Shown here piece by piece: positions 11,409 to 20,297 of a stretch of 37,763 nt of DNA. Every line of letters begins with the position of its first letter. Within the stretch, counting starts at the first letter, position 1. The DNA is from Mnemiopsis leidyi (lineage: Eukaryota; Ctenophora; Tentaculata; Lobata; Bolinopsidae): assembly GCA_000226015.1 (NCBI GenBank), contig JH153047.1:181993-219755 (forward strand). The letters run 5' to 3'. The notes under the pieces are model-generated. The model was not told the DNA's origin and did not search any database. It worked only from the letters and a program-made list of their open reading frames with translations. A program made the position numbers and the translations under genes.

Positions 11409-12042
11409 CTACAATGTGAGAATAAAACAGCAAGCAGCTGCCGAGAGCACATAGACAAAACAAGACATACTACCAGCAATCCCATAACAGGATAGACAAC
11501 AGGACTACCAGCAATCCTATCTACCAATTCTGAATCTATCGACCTGTCAGTTTCTGACCAATAAAAATCCAGTGTTAAGTGATGTATAACCCTCTCATCG
11601 CATCATCATGATGATATTGTCCTAATTACTGGTCATAACAAAACCTGACAATTGTGGAAAATAGACGGGCGCAATCCAGTCAATCAACCAGGAATAGGGT
11701 ATTGGTTTCAACAGTTTACGGTTAAAGTACCTTTTTTGAATAAAATACTTTAACTCTTAGATTAAACTTATATATATTTAGAAAGGCCGTTGCATATGGT
11801 GGTACCGAAACAATTGCAAGAGATATTTTAAAGGCCGCGAGAATTTTCGAAAAAAAAAATCAATTCTTGATTAACGCTACAGGTTTAATGGAAAACTCCG
11901 TTGAACGGGATATTTAACGACCGACGAAAAGTTAACAGCTCGCCATTGATCCTTAAAGTCACTCATGAAAGATTTTAAGTTCAGTGTACATCTAAAATGT
12001 TAATTAAAAAAAACTAGGGAGTCAAATAAGATAAATCCATAC

Positions 12043-12471
12043 CAGTCTTTTTCCCCAACTCCTGAAGATCTTTGTGTCGTTGCCAGTGGCGTGAGCGAGG
12101 CTCGACGAGAACCGGTTTATAGAGCTTCTCAGCCGGTTGTTTGCATCACTTGCAAAGTTTTGAATTTGTAGTCCAACTTCGTGGGGAAATATGGACATTC
12201 GACGATTAGAATTAGACGCCGTTCGTGGAACTCCTGCCGTGGCCGATCGATTTTGCACTATAACACTGTTCGGCTTGCTCATAGCTCTTACGACAAAAAC
12301 TTTCTTGAGCAAATCTTCAGTTGAATTCATTGATTTGAACGGCGGCTTTCTCGTTTCACCGGCCACATTACCGGACTGGCCTAACTTTGATCTTCTGTTA
12401 AAGTTCATGCTTGGCGATATTTCCTCCTGATCCTCTACTAGCAATTCGAGAGGTTCATTTATTCTTCTCAT
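12043..12471 (-). CDS. first exon, 143 residues, paralogous to the 14 kb exon
   Basis: ATG at 12471 (A at -3), in-frame TAA eight codons upstream, open to donor AGACTG before GTATGG, phase 0. Residues 11-14 are LVED, exactly as in the 13952-14554 exon, in a matching MxRxxxxxxxLVED context. LRSSIN at 114-119 corresponds to LRCSIN there, followed in both by about 25 polar residues and a basic end (SWGKRL here, MRRLKQ there). It also carries NRRSKL and RRMSIF, basophilic-kinase-like sites. Ser/Asn/Arg-rich, no membrane segment. The two exons are clearly related but diverged, the sign of tandem exon or gene duplication. No external family recognised. A TCACGTGA lies 265 bp upstream. Confidence 0.68.
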
Positions 12472-12735
12472 TCTCCCTCCGTCCTTAACGTCTTATTGGA
12501 GAGAACGACCACATAAACCGCATCAAAAGAAGAACTATCGAACAAATGAATTGCAGGCCAAGGTGTCTGAGGTTTTAATACAACACATTAGTAACATAGT
12601 TTCTTGCATGGTTGGAAATCAAATCAGCCACTTACTTTTTTTATTAGTAAATCCAGGTGGATGACAAACAAAAGGTGAGAACACATGATTTGTGCTAGGA
12701 AAGGGATAATTCTAATGTTTTAAGCCGGAAAGTTT

Positions 12736-12743
12736 TCACGTGA
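12736..12743. promoter_or_regulatory. TCACGTGA palindromic E-box, upstream of 12471 ATG
   Basis: Perfect TCACGTGA about 265 bp upstream (minus sense) of the ATG at 12471, the closest pairing of this motif with a first exon in the window. Confidence 0.35.
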
Positions 12744-12964
12744 ACGAATACTCGGCCATGTAACATTGTCGGGATAGAATTTGTTACTGTCTTCGAGACG
12801 CTGATAGAAGTCATCTTAATTAAAGTGACAATATCTCACAATTCACAAATGTATTGTGGAAGTTACACGACAGATTAGACTGAACCAAACAGCTCAGCTT
12901 CCATTACTTGTTGAAAATACCGTACAATAAGGTTTTCAACTAAGTTCGCCACTGTATGCGGAGT

Positions 12965-13510
12965 GCGGACTATATGCCCAACCGAACTTTATGCCCAACG
13001 GACTATATGCCCAAAATTGGGTATATAATCCGTTGGGCATAAAGTCCGATATGCGGACTTAATGCCCAAAATTTGGAGTTCTACTTTATTGTAATTGGGT
13101 CTAAATTGTCTCTTATAAGTCGCTGAGCGACTTATAAGAGACTCATCATCCCTCCCAGGAAGGAGAATTGGGTGTTCTTAAAGCTAAGAGCTCGATGAAG
13201 AGGAAGGCCTCAACTACTGATTTATCTACGAAGCAGATAGTGGCTGATTTAACGTAACAGGTTTTCATTAAAAACTTAAAATTGAATTGAAAATTAGAAT
13301 TTAAACAACACAGTTAATCACAATTGTAAGTATCAAATTTTACTCCTAAATATGAAATTATAAGTTAAATATGTTTTGGGCGTATAAGTTGTTTATATCT
13401 TGGGCATAAAGTCCGTTGGACATATGATCCGTTTAGCGGACTATATGCCCAAAGAAAGTTTTGGGCATACAGTCCTAGTTGCGCATAAAGTCCGTTGGGC
13501 ATGTAGTCCT
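12965..13510. mobile_element. MITE-like element with repeated GGACTATATGCCCAA ends
   Basis: The left part (12965-13072) and right part (13376-13510) contain many direct and inverted copies of a motif of the form GGACT(T/A)TATGCCCAA or its complement TTGGGCATAAAGTCC. The left end starts gcggactatatgcccaac and the right end finishes gttgggcatgtagtcct, i.e. terminal inverted repeats of about 16 bp. The core carries a 17-bp-arm perfect hairpin. No transposase frame. This fits a non-autonomous DNA transposon; superfamily unknown and no target-site duplication was clear. Confidence 0.65.
13108..13142. repeat. perfect hairpin inside the MITE-like element
   Basis: Arms 13108-13124 and 13126-13142 are perfect 17-bp reverse complements around a single G (gtctcttataagtcgct and its complement). 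Confidence 0.9.
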
Positions 13511-13951
13511 ACAATCGCTAGCCACATCTCTTCTCATGTGGTGCAGAAGTTGTACATAGAATACACTGTAAGATTAAATACCTCTGTGTTTCCAGTTTGT
13601 AAACGTATTACTCCTCAATCAATGCAAGTTGCTAATCACGATCGCAAGTCGATATGCGAGCAATGAGCATGTATGGGATTCTCCAATTCTATTTTATGTA
13701 TGAGAATTTCGACTTTGTTATGAATTATAGAATAATGAATGATAGAATTGATTATTTTGATATCACCACTACAAGTTTGATTTTGTTCCAAAATTACCGC
13801 ATAGACGCATGTACTATGTAGTGACTTTGTTAACGAGAACTTGAAATACTCCAGCAATCCACTTTGATTTGAAATTTCAAACTTGAGAAAATTGCAATGT
13901 CACTCAGCTACACTATATAGTAACACTGAATATTCGCTAGGATTTCCAAAC

Positions 13952-14554
13952 CTGTTTAAGTCGCCTCATCTGCTCAGCCTGGAACCTGGCCGAGGTGTAT
14001 GGTCCAAGCTGCATCGTGGTCTGTATGAAGTTGATAGAGCACCTCAGCTTCTCCCCTGTCTGCTGAGCAAGAGTAGAAATACGTTGCCGGGTATTGAAAG
14101 ATAGGACAGAATCCCTAGAACCCCACTGTGACCTCGTGGTCAATAGAAGATTATCTGTGGAGAGATTCTTGCCGGAGGGACGTCTGTTTGAACATGCAGA
14201 GTTGATCGTTTCTCGAGATGATTGACGACTGTCGGCAGCAAGAAATTGAGATACTGAGTCACGGGACGTTTGTTTGGTGATGACAGGAGACCCGTCTTTT
14301 TCTTGTTCCTGGATACTGGGAAGCTTTGGTCTGTGATCCAGGGATATTTTCTTTCGGGGAGATAGGTTATGAGAAACCTTTGATTTTGCGGAATGTTGAG
14401 CATCTGGTTTAACAAATTGACCACGATTTTCATCTTCACGAGAGGAGCTAGCAGCATCACCAAAAGAAAAACATTCAACGGCTTCTTTGTTCCTTTGTGG
14501 GCTACTGTCAAAGTCCTCCACTAGAATTTTTACATGATCCCAAGGCCTGTCCAT
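13952..14554 (-). CDS. first exon, 201 residues, Ser/Arg-rich, paralogous to the 12 kb exon
   Basis: ATG at 14554 in strong context (GACATGG, G at -3 and +4). An in-frame TAG lies at 14573-14575, six codons before it. Open to donor AAACAG before GTTTGG, phase 0. LVED at residues 11-14 and LRCSIN at 170-175 match the 12043-12471 exon. The middle is rich in SRDS, SRQSSRE, RRPSGKN and SPRKK, suggesting an intrinsically disordered, phosphorylatable cytosolic region. The end MQLGPYTSARFQ...MRRLKQ is amphipathic. A splice acceptor ending at the TAG is also possible and would extend the frame by six codons in phase 0. A very strong acceptor at 14682 on the same strand could belong to a spliced 5' UTR. 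No known family. Confidence 0.68.
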
Positions 14555-14902
14555 GTCGACTTTCAAGGGAGACTATTGCGAGTAGTTGAGCAAGATCTAT
14601 TAAATTGATAAATGAACTTTGAAGAAGCAGCATTGGGAGACCAGCCTGACGTTAATGATAAGTAAGTGATTCGTCATCTCTGAAAAAAATTTAACAAAAG
14701 GATAAAAGAACGGGGATCAAGTAGGTGTAAACGTTCTTTTTGTTTTCTCTCTCCGATGGATTTTTGGTTATTGAATGGATGTGAATGGTACTCTCAACAA
14801 GAATGATGTCATGGTGCGGTGATAACCGACAATGAAAACAATCACATCCCTGATCCCAGCTATTAGCTAATTTATTAACAGCATTGATTAACGGCCAAAG
14901 AA

Positions 14903-14965
14903 ACATTAACAAAGACAACGACAAAGACAACGACAAAGTCACGACAAAGTCACGACAAAGACAAC
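14903..14965. repeat. short tandem repeat (acaaagacaacg)n
   Basis: About five units of 11-12 bp, acaaagacaacg alternating with acaaagtcacg, lying about 220 bp upstream of the acceptor-like site at 14682. Confidence 0.8.
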
Positions 14966-15244
14966 GATTAAGTCCTGACAATAAAGGGAGTTGGAAATGT
15001 TACTACGAAGTTAAAGGCGCAGCAAATTTCTTTGCCCAAAGAATTGCGGTACAGAGTTGTCTGTCTACCTCCGGTCAACACGCACCAAGATCGTTGCTCA
15101 CAACATCAAACCTAGAATAACAAAGAAAACCCTGATCACAAAGGAACAGAAGGCCCCACGAGTAAACACTTAAAATGGTACCACCGACCATGTCAAAACT
15201 ATGTTAAAACTAGGCCGGATTACCTTGTTGATAATGTGACTTAC

Positions 15245-15346
15245 CGGATCACTGACCAACAGTCCATTCCTCCGTCTTTTCAAATAGACTGGAATACGCC
15301 TGGCATTGAACTCGAACTCGTCGAATTCGTCAAAATAACGTTCCAT
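15245..15346 (-). CDS. short candidate first exon, 34 residues
   Basis: ATG at 15346 with TGA directly before it in frame and no AG between, so if used it must initiate. Open to a strong donor (GATCCG before GTAAGT), phase 0, as in the long cluster exons. The peptide has an acidic-aromatic start (ERYFDEFDEFEF) then a basic stretch (YLKRRRNG) ending LLVSDP. The start context is weak (T at -3). The opposite strand is also open over 15117-15436 and ends near CAG/GTATGT, so coding strand is not certain. Confidence 0.38.
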
Positions 15347-15436
15347 TCAGGACTTTCGCAGAAAAACTCAAGCAAACTACGATGTCTTAATAACTTTGTC
15401 CCAGGTATGTGTGTTTCAGAGGCGGCGGTGGTCTGA

Positions 15437-16509
15437 TAACTTGAACAAAGACACTCACAGAAGCTTTTGCATCAAAGATGATCCCTCATAGTTGCCCTCT
15501 GGTTTGTGCAAGGATAGTTCCTAATTTATAAGTTGAATGTAACACTTATTGTAAGTACACGTGGACTCTGCACAATGACCAATGGTTAATCAGGTGTTTT
15601 ATATAGCTCAAGGTTTTATCATCCATGGTATCGGCAAACAAATTTAAGGAGTATATAATATATTGTTCTTGAAAATATTTGAGCTTGCTTTGCCTTACTT
15701 GTCAAAATATAGATGATTGTATGGTAATGAATAGTAATAGTAATGATTAAATTAAACATAGAGGATGACAGAAGAAACTAAACGCGCATCATTACAATGC
15801 GTTACGTGCGGGTCGTAACGTAAGATAATGGTTATAGTTTCAGACAGTGTCGAATAAAATTTTGGGACGTTAGTTTTCTCCGTCGATTTTGTACAGCAGC
15901 GCGAACCCTCCCGTCATTGTTATTCTCGGAGAATGAGGGTCGAACAAAGTCAGACAAGTCGGATTCAGACGAATTTAAATGAAATAAGAATAAGATATCT
16001 TTTGTTTACTTCCGACAAGACAAAACGTGTTTTGGAATCCTGCAATTTGATGAATTGTGCACTCTAAAGTCCTAACAACATCGACTTTTAGAATTTTAGA
16101 TGGGATATGGAATCTAAAAATAATAATCGAGTACATATTCATATTGGGTACCAATAAAAAGTTGAACTATAAAGCTTCTATTACCCATGTTTTTAGCGGA
16201 TGTAAGATATGCGGCAGCAAATAGCAATACCCTTACTATCTGCCAAAATAGATTGACAAAGGTATTCTTGGAGAAGGATCACAAATTTCGTATCACGTGA
16301 CAGCGATTAACCAATCACAAGTTTGTTACGACCAATCAACATCGAGCAACTCTACACGTGATGTAAATAATTGGTGATCACTGATCTCTCCCCGAGAATA
16401 CCGCTCTCTAATGATTTAGCTAAACCACTTCAGAATAAATTGCTTCAGTTAACCGAGTTAGCGAGTTACATAGAAATTCATTTTTCAGCGTTTCAGCACA
16501 GCAACTTAC
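15437..16509. other. spacer with probable regulatory module
   Basis: AT-rich except for an E-box/CCAAT cluster at 16293-16360. No exon could be supported. A 15-nt segment ending at GTAAGG near 16226 is too short to call. Confidence 0.35.
16293..16360. promoter_or_regulatory. E-box and CCAAT cluster, candidate promoter
   Basis: Within 68 bp are TCACGTGA (16293-16300), CCAAT (16311-16315), CCAAT (16332-16336) and CACGTG (16355-16360). Paired CCAAT boxes 21 bp apart, two helical turns, flanked by E-boxes look like an NF-Y plus bHLH-zip promoter core. It lies about 150 bp after the donor of the 16510-17145 exon and 0.95 kb before the next ATG (15346), where a separate promoter would be expected if the exons are alternative starts. 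Function is inferred. Confidence 0.4.
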
Positions 16510-17145
16510 ATCTGCTGCGAGTCCACTGAAAGTATGAGCCGTAAACTGCATCATGTGAAAGTTCAACATTCCCATCCCCCGAGTCAACAATCCCACTCTC
16601 TTCAAGTTCCCTGCATCCTTGGCGCCAGGAGATTCTTTCGACTTAGAAATCCCGACGTTCGCACATGCTTTCCATTTCAGCACAGTGCTGGATTGTTCGA
16701 CCTGCTGATCGTCCTTGTAGGCGGGGAAGATGTGATTGTGATTTTCCGATCCTGGAGCGAACGTTGGAAGTTGAGCATTTTTCGGCTGGTGATTTAAACC
16801 GTGTCCTAACGTTTCCTGCGTCCTCTGTTGATCGTAAATCTCCTCGATCCCAGCTGCATTGCGGTTCATCAGTATCGAGGATCTGTAATCCTCCGTACCA
16901 CCGTTAAACTCCGCAAAGTTATTTCCGTACACATCTTCGGGATAGAATTGCAGAGTTCTCTCGTCGGAATGCAGGTCGTGATTCTCCAGGGTGTGCTTGC
17001 TCGTACAACCGAGTGTAGGTATGTCTGTAGAGCGTGCGGGTGTGCTCGGACAAAATGTGGGCGTGCTGGCAATGACTAACTCGTACTTTGAAGAGGCTTC
17101 AGCTAAACGATCTGCATTGAATTGGGGTGATGGGCCGTGCTCCAT
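16510..17145 (-). CDS. first exon, 212 residues, polar cytosolic N-terminus
   Basis: ATG at 17145 in strong context (ACAATGG), in-frame TAA seven codons upstream and no AG dinucleotide between, so this exon can only begin by initiation or by an unlikely ATGGAG acceptor. Open to donor GCAGAT before GTAAGT, phase 0. The protein is Asn/Gln/His/Ser-rich with several TP/SP pairs (STPTFCPSTPARS). Near the end is a mildly hydrophobic GLLTRGMGMLNFHMMQF and the last residues are GLAAD. No signal peptide, domain or family recognised. It sits between the 14 kb and 20 kb members of the cluster. Confidence 0.65.
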
Positions 17146-17214
17146 TGTAAAGCAGCGTGCAATACATTATGTGTACTTGTGAGACCCTAGCCAAGCGAGG
17201 GAATTAACATTTAG

Positions 17215-17262
17215 CAGAGAGAGAGAGAGAGAAGGAGAGAGGGGGAGAGAGAGGAGGGGAGA
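17215..17262. repeat. GA-rich low-complexity tract
   Basis: Nearly pure ga/gggaga tract of about 48 bp, 70 bp upstream (minus sense, where it is CT-rich) of the ATG at 17145. Such tracts can act as GAGA-type promoter elements; here it is only a possibility. Confidence 0.8.
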
Positions 17263-17788
17263 TATTTAAAGTGTGGTGATGTGAATAGTGACCCATTACC
17301 TGCCACTCTAACTTTAAGTGACTATTCATGGCTATTTCTATTATGTATTGCAAAGAAAGTGTCTCTTAACTAAACTGTTACCAGCATTACTAGTTTTCAC
17401 TTTTCAGGACGAGAGAGTAGGAAAAAATGTGAGCTGATACGGTCGAGAACGGTAAAATGTGACGTAAAAGGTTATAAAAGGGAGACAGAAAGCAATCTAC
17501 GGAGTAGATTGAGCTTTAGATAACTGACTTATTATCAAAGATGTCATCAGACACGGGGATATAAGGAGAACAATACTGGCCATTACCGGCTATTAGCGAC
17601 TACAAATGGCTAATATACCCACTAATGGCAATGGGTTATGCGTTAGAATTTGAATTTTGTATTCTCACAAAGCTTTAAGCACGATTTTATGTTTTATTTA
17701 CGTAGTTTAAGAAGCTTTGTGTTAACTGAAGAACAAGTTGAGTGAGAGAGCTATGAATTATTAAAGCACAAACACAGACAGCAGCTGC

Positions 17789-17863
17789 ATTATTTAAATT
17801 GGAGAGGAGAATTAACAATTTATTAAAGTTAGATTATTTAAATTGGAGAGGAGAATTAACAAA
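17789..17863. repeat. 44-bp tandem duplication
   Basis: ttatttaaattggagaggag followed by aattaaca occurs twice, 44 bp apart, with few differences. Confidence 0.8.
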
Positions 17864-18622
17864 ATTAATTACCAATGACTTAATGAATAAAAAGTATGAG
17901 GATTGAAAATTTGTTGTTTTATGATTAGTAACATTTTTTGGTGAAGCGGACTGCAGTTTCCTTCACAATACTTCGTTTTTCGACTCAAACAACTATTTAA
18001 CAGAAATAAAGTGTTAAACGAGTGTCCATGGAAGAAATTTGTGCTGAACCAAGAATCCAAGAATCCAATCTAAGAAAATCTTGTAGACTCATCTACTATC
18101 ATCTGCATAATCTAGACGGCGGTTTAGATTTAGATCTAAGAATAACAATTGACAGGGTACGAAAGGATAATTGTAGATTATTGTAAGCTAGATCATAAAC
18201 TGAGCAAGCATTGCCTTATTCATAAATTAAAGATTGGAAATCGATCCTATAACCTCGGAGCCGCTTTCGAAAGCCGCCAACAAGTTAAGGACGTAGCTAC
18301 AAATCAGAATCGGCATTATGATAAACAAAGGATTCAACTATTATTCCTTGCATTTTATTACTTAAAGTTAGTTTTTATTACTTAAACTCCATATACAGTC
18401 AGATTCACTGGATCCCACAAAGCCATGCTTTGGTCTCCTCCCCTAAATTAATAAGCTTTAAACTTTAAAGAATTGCCAATTAAAAGGGCAAATACACTAC
18501 AGAACTAAGGTTAACGGTTGAACGGACTTCCATATTTCATTAGAAGGCGAATTTTAAAATTAACAATTGCTGTACTTAAAAGTTCAATGTTAATTAATGT
18601 ATTGTAACTGTAAGAAACTCAC

Positions 18623-18697
18623 AAAAGCGGTGATCCCTTCCAGACAAGATCTCCGGACACAGGACTTATGATAGTTGATACGGGAGGATTTGCGGAG
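18623..18697 (-). CDS. weak candidate exon, 25 residues
   Basis: Open after an in-frame TAG/possible acceptor and closed in phase 0 by a donor (GCTTTT before GTGAGT). The peptide LRKSSRINYHKSCVRRSCL...ITAF loosely recalls the LR[SC]SIN motif of the cluster exons and has coding-like codons, but there is no ATG in frame and the acceptor is poor. Confidence 0.2.
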
Positions 18698-19073
18698 CTA
18701 TACTCTCATGACTCATACGGGAAGTTCAAAATCCGGGCTCCGGCGACCAGCTATAATCCATTGATTTAAAACTTTTATCGAAGAAATATTTGGCAAAAAC
18801 GAATGTATGTATCAAATAAGATACAAAAGCAAACAGGGGTTCCAGTCATCAGGGTGTCTCGGACTATTACTTTAGACCACAAGATTCCTCATTCCAAGAA
18901 TACAGCCAATAAATATGATGAATAATGTGTTGGTCGTGTGAACTTAAAAATGACGTTGAACGTACGGAAAAATGATCAAACGACAACAAAAAAGGTTCGA
19001 AACTTAAGTCTGAAGTCACAAATCAAATTGAGGTTTATCGACAAACGAAACAACAACCAATATAACCGCACTA

Positions 19074-19111
19074 GTGACACGTGCGCGCGGCGTACGCGCG
19101 CTGTCACGTGA
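19074..19111. other. CpG-rich imperfect inverted repeat with E-boxes
   Basis: GTGACA...GCGCGCG is mirrored by CGCGCGC-TGTCAC around gcgta, with CACGTG on each side and TCACGTGA at 19104-19111. At about 19138 follows a CACACGCGTGTG palindrome. The alternating purine/pyrimidine run could adopt Z-DNA; the site could be a regulatory element. Confidence 0.5.
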
Positions 19112-19441
19112 CTAAGATAGATTGATCTGTGTGGTTACACACACGCGTGTGAACGGTCACTTAGGTGTTCAAGGTGAATAGCTATTAGTTATTATCTGTG
19201 CGTTGTTGACTCCCATTTGCCCACAGCGATGTATGCTACAGCTATATAGCCTATACAGATACTGGGCCACTGCATTAGCATACGTCAGTCACCAAATCAA
19301 ACTTCTTTCTGCTTTCAAGATAAGTTCAGTTTCATGGCAACTCTTTATTGTTCATTGTTCATTGTTGCCCTTAAAATCACATCGCTTGATTTTGACTGAA
19401 TTCGGGGCACTCAACAATAGTTTCTTTGTAACAACACTCAC

Positions 19442-19515
19442 TGATAGTACATTTTTGTCCTCGCCAAAACATATTGTGTCATTCAGGGCTGAGACGAGTA
19501 GTCCTTCTGTGAGGT
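19442..19515 (-). CDS. weak candidate internal exon
   Basis: A strong acceptor (GATGTTTTTTAACAG) opens a 74-bp exon in phase 1, encoding LTEGLLVSALNDTICFGED then KNVLS, closed by donor CTATCA before GTGAGT in phase 0. The acceptor phase does not fit the phase-0 donor of the 20049-20297 exon immediately upstream, so its partner is unknown. Confidence 0.25.
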
Positions 19516-20048
19516 CTGTTAAAAAACATCGAAATTTAGCATCGTTGTTCAACTTTATCGTTTATTGTCAACATAGGTTTACTATTTGATTTACGATTAG
19601 TAAGTAAATGTGATGCTCTTTTGAGTAATAATAATATTGCATAAGCCTCCTTAGCAGCGATGTTTCGTTAACCAAATGGTTTAATGCTAAACATAATAAC
19701 TAATCTTTAGTTTAGACTTTCTTTAAATGTACGTTAGGGACATGTTAACTGACCAGTCTTCCTTGATTTCGCTTAAATAAGAATAAATTCAAGTGAGGAT
19801 TTTTTTTCTATCGCATTTTCAACTGTTGTTTGATTCCTCTTTATTCAGTGTATCGCGTGGTTCCACTCTTTGCTTTATTAAACTGTATACTTAGATAATA
19901 TTTTGTTACACAATAGCATTAAATTAGCTTAATAAGCATGTACAGAGTGTTACTTTCCAAAAAAATAGCGGGTAGCGTGTGCTCAATCAAGAAACATTAC
20001 CACACTAACTTTACTTTACACACACACCACCACACTAACTTTACTCAC

Positions 20049-20297
20049 TGGTAAGTTCTCCACAAGTTTCTGGGTGTCTGCCTCGGAACTCCTGTGCAGA
20101 AAGTTAAATGTCGTTCTAAACCGGAATGTCTGGCTCTTCTCGGCGGCCACGACTGTGTTGTGGTCTGCCGGGGACATGTGCGGTGGGAGCTGTGTCAGGG
20201 GGCTCATCGTGTCGGACAGTCCATTGTACTCCACACACTCCCCGAACTTCAGATCAAGGGCGGTGTCAGACGTGTTCACTCGGAACATCCTACTCAT
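20049..20297 (-). CDS. first exon, 83 residues
   Basis: ATG at 20297 (A at -3), open to a strong donor (TTACCA before GTGAGT), phase 0. The frame is open 11 codons upstream to a TAA. A possible acceptor (CTACTCTAG) there would enter in phase 1, which no phase-0 donor fits, so initiation at this ATG (or the one three codons on) is favoured. The peptide has SDTMSPLTQLPPHMSPADH and ends FRFRTTFNFLHRSSEADT...ENLP. FRTTFNF may be a degenerate form of the LRxSIN region of other members. No membrane segment. Right-most of the main cluster. Frames on the plus strand over it are shadows. Confidence 0.58.

Larger units (their letters stand above)
17146..18622. other. spacer upstream of the 17.1 kb ATG
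   Basis: Contains the GA-rich tract at 17215-17262 just upstream of the ATG at 17145, which could lie in a promoter, and a 44-bp duplication at 17789-17863. No gene supported. Confidence 0.35.

Noticed and set aside
5716-20297. Reading the long minus-strand frames as consecutive exons of one long mRNA
   Set aside because: All donors are phase 0, but several exons have no phase-0 acceptor after their upstream in-frame stop, and the ATGs have good contexts. Not fully excluded for the 12 and 14 kb exons alone.
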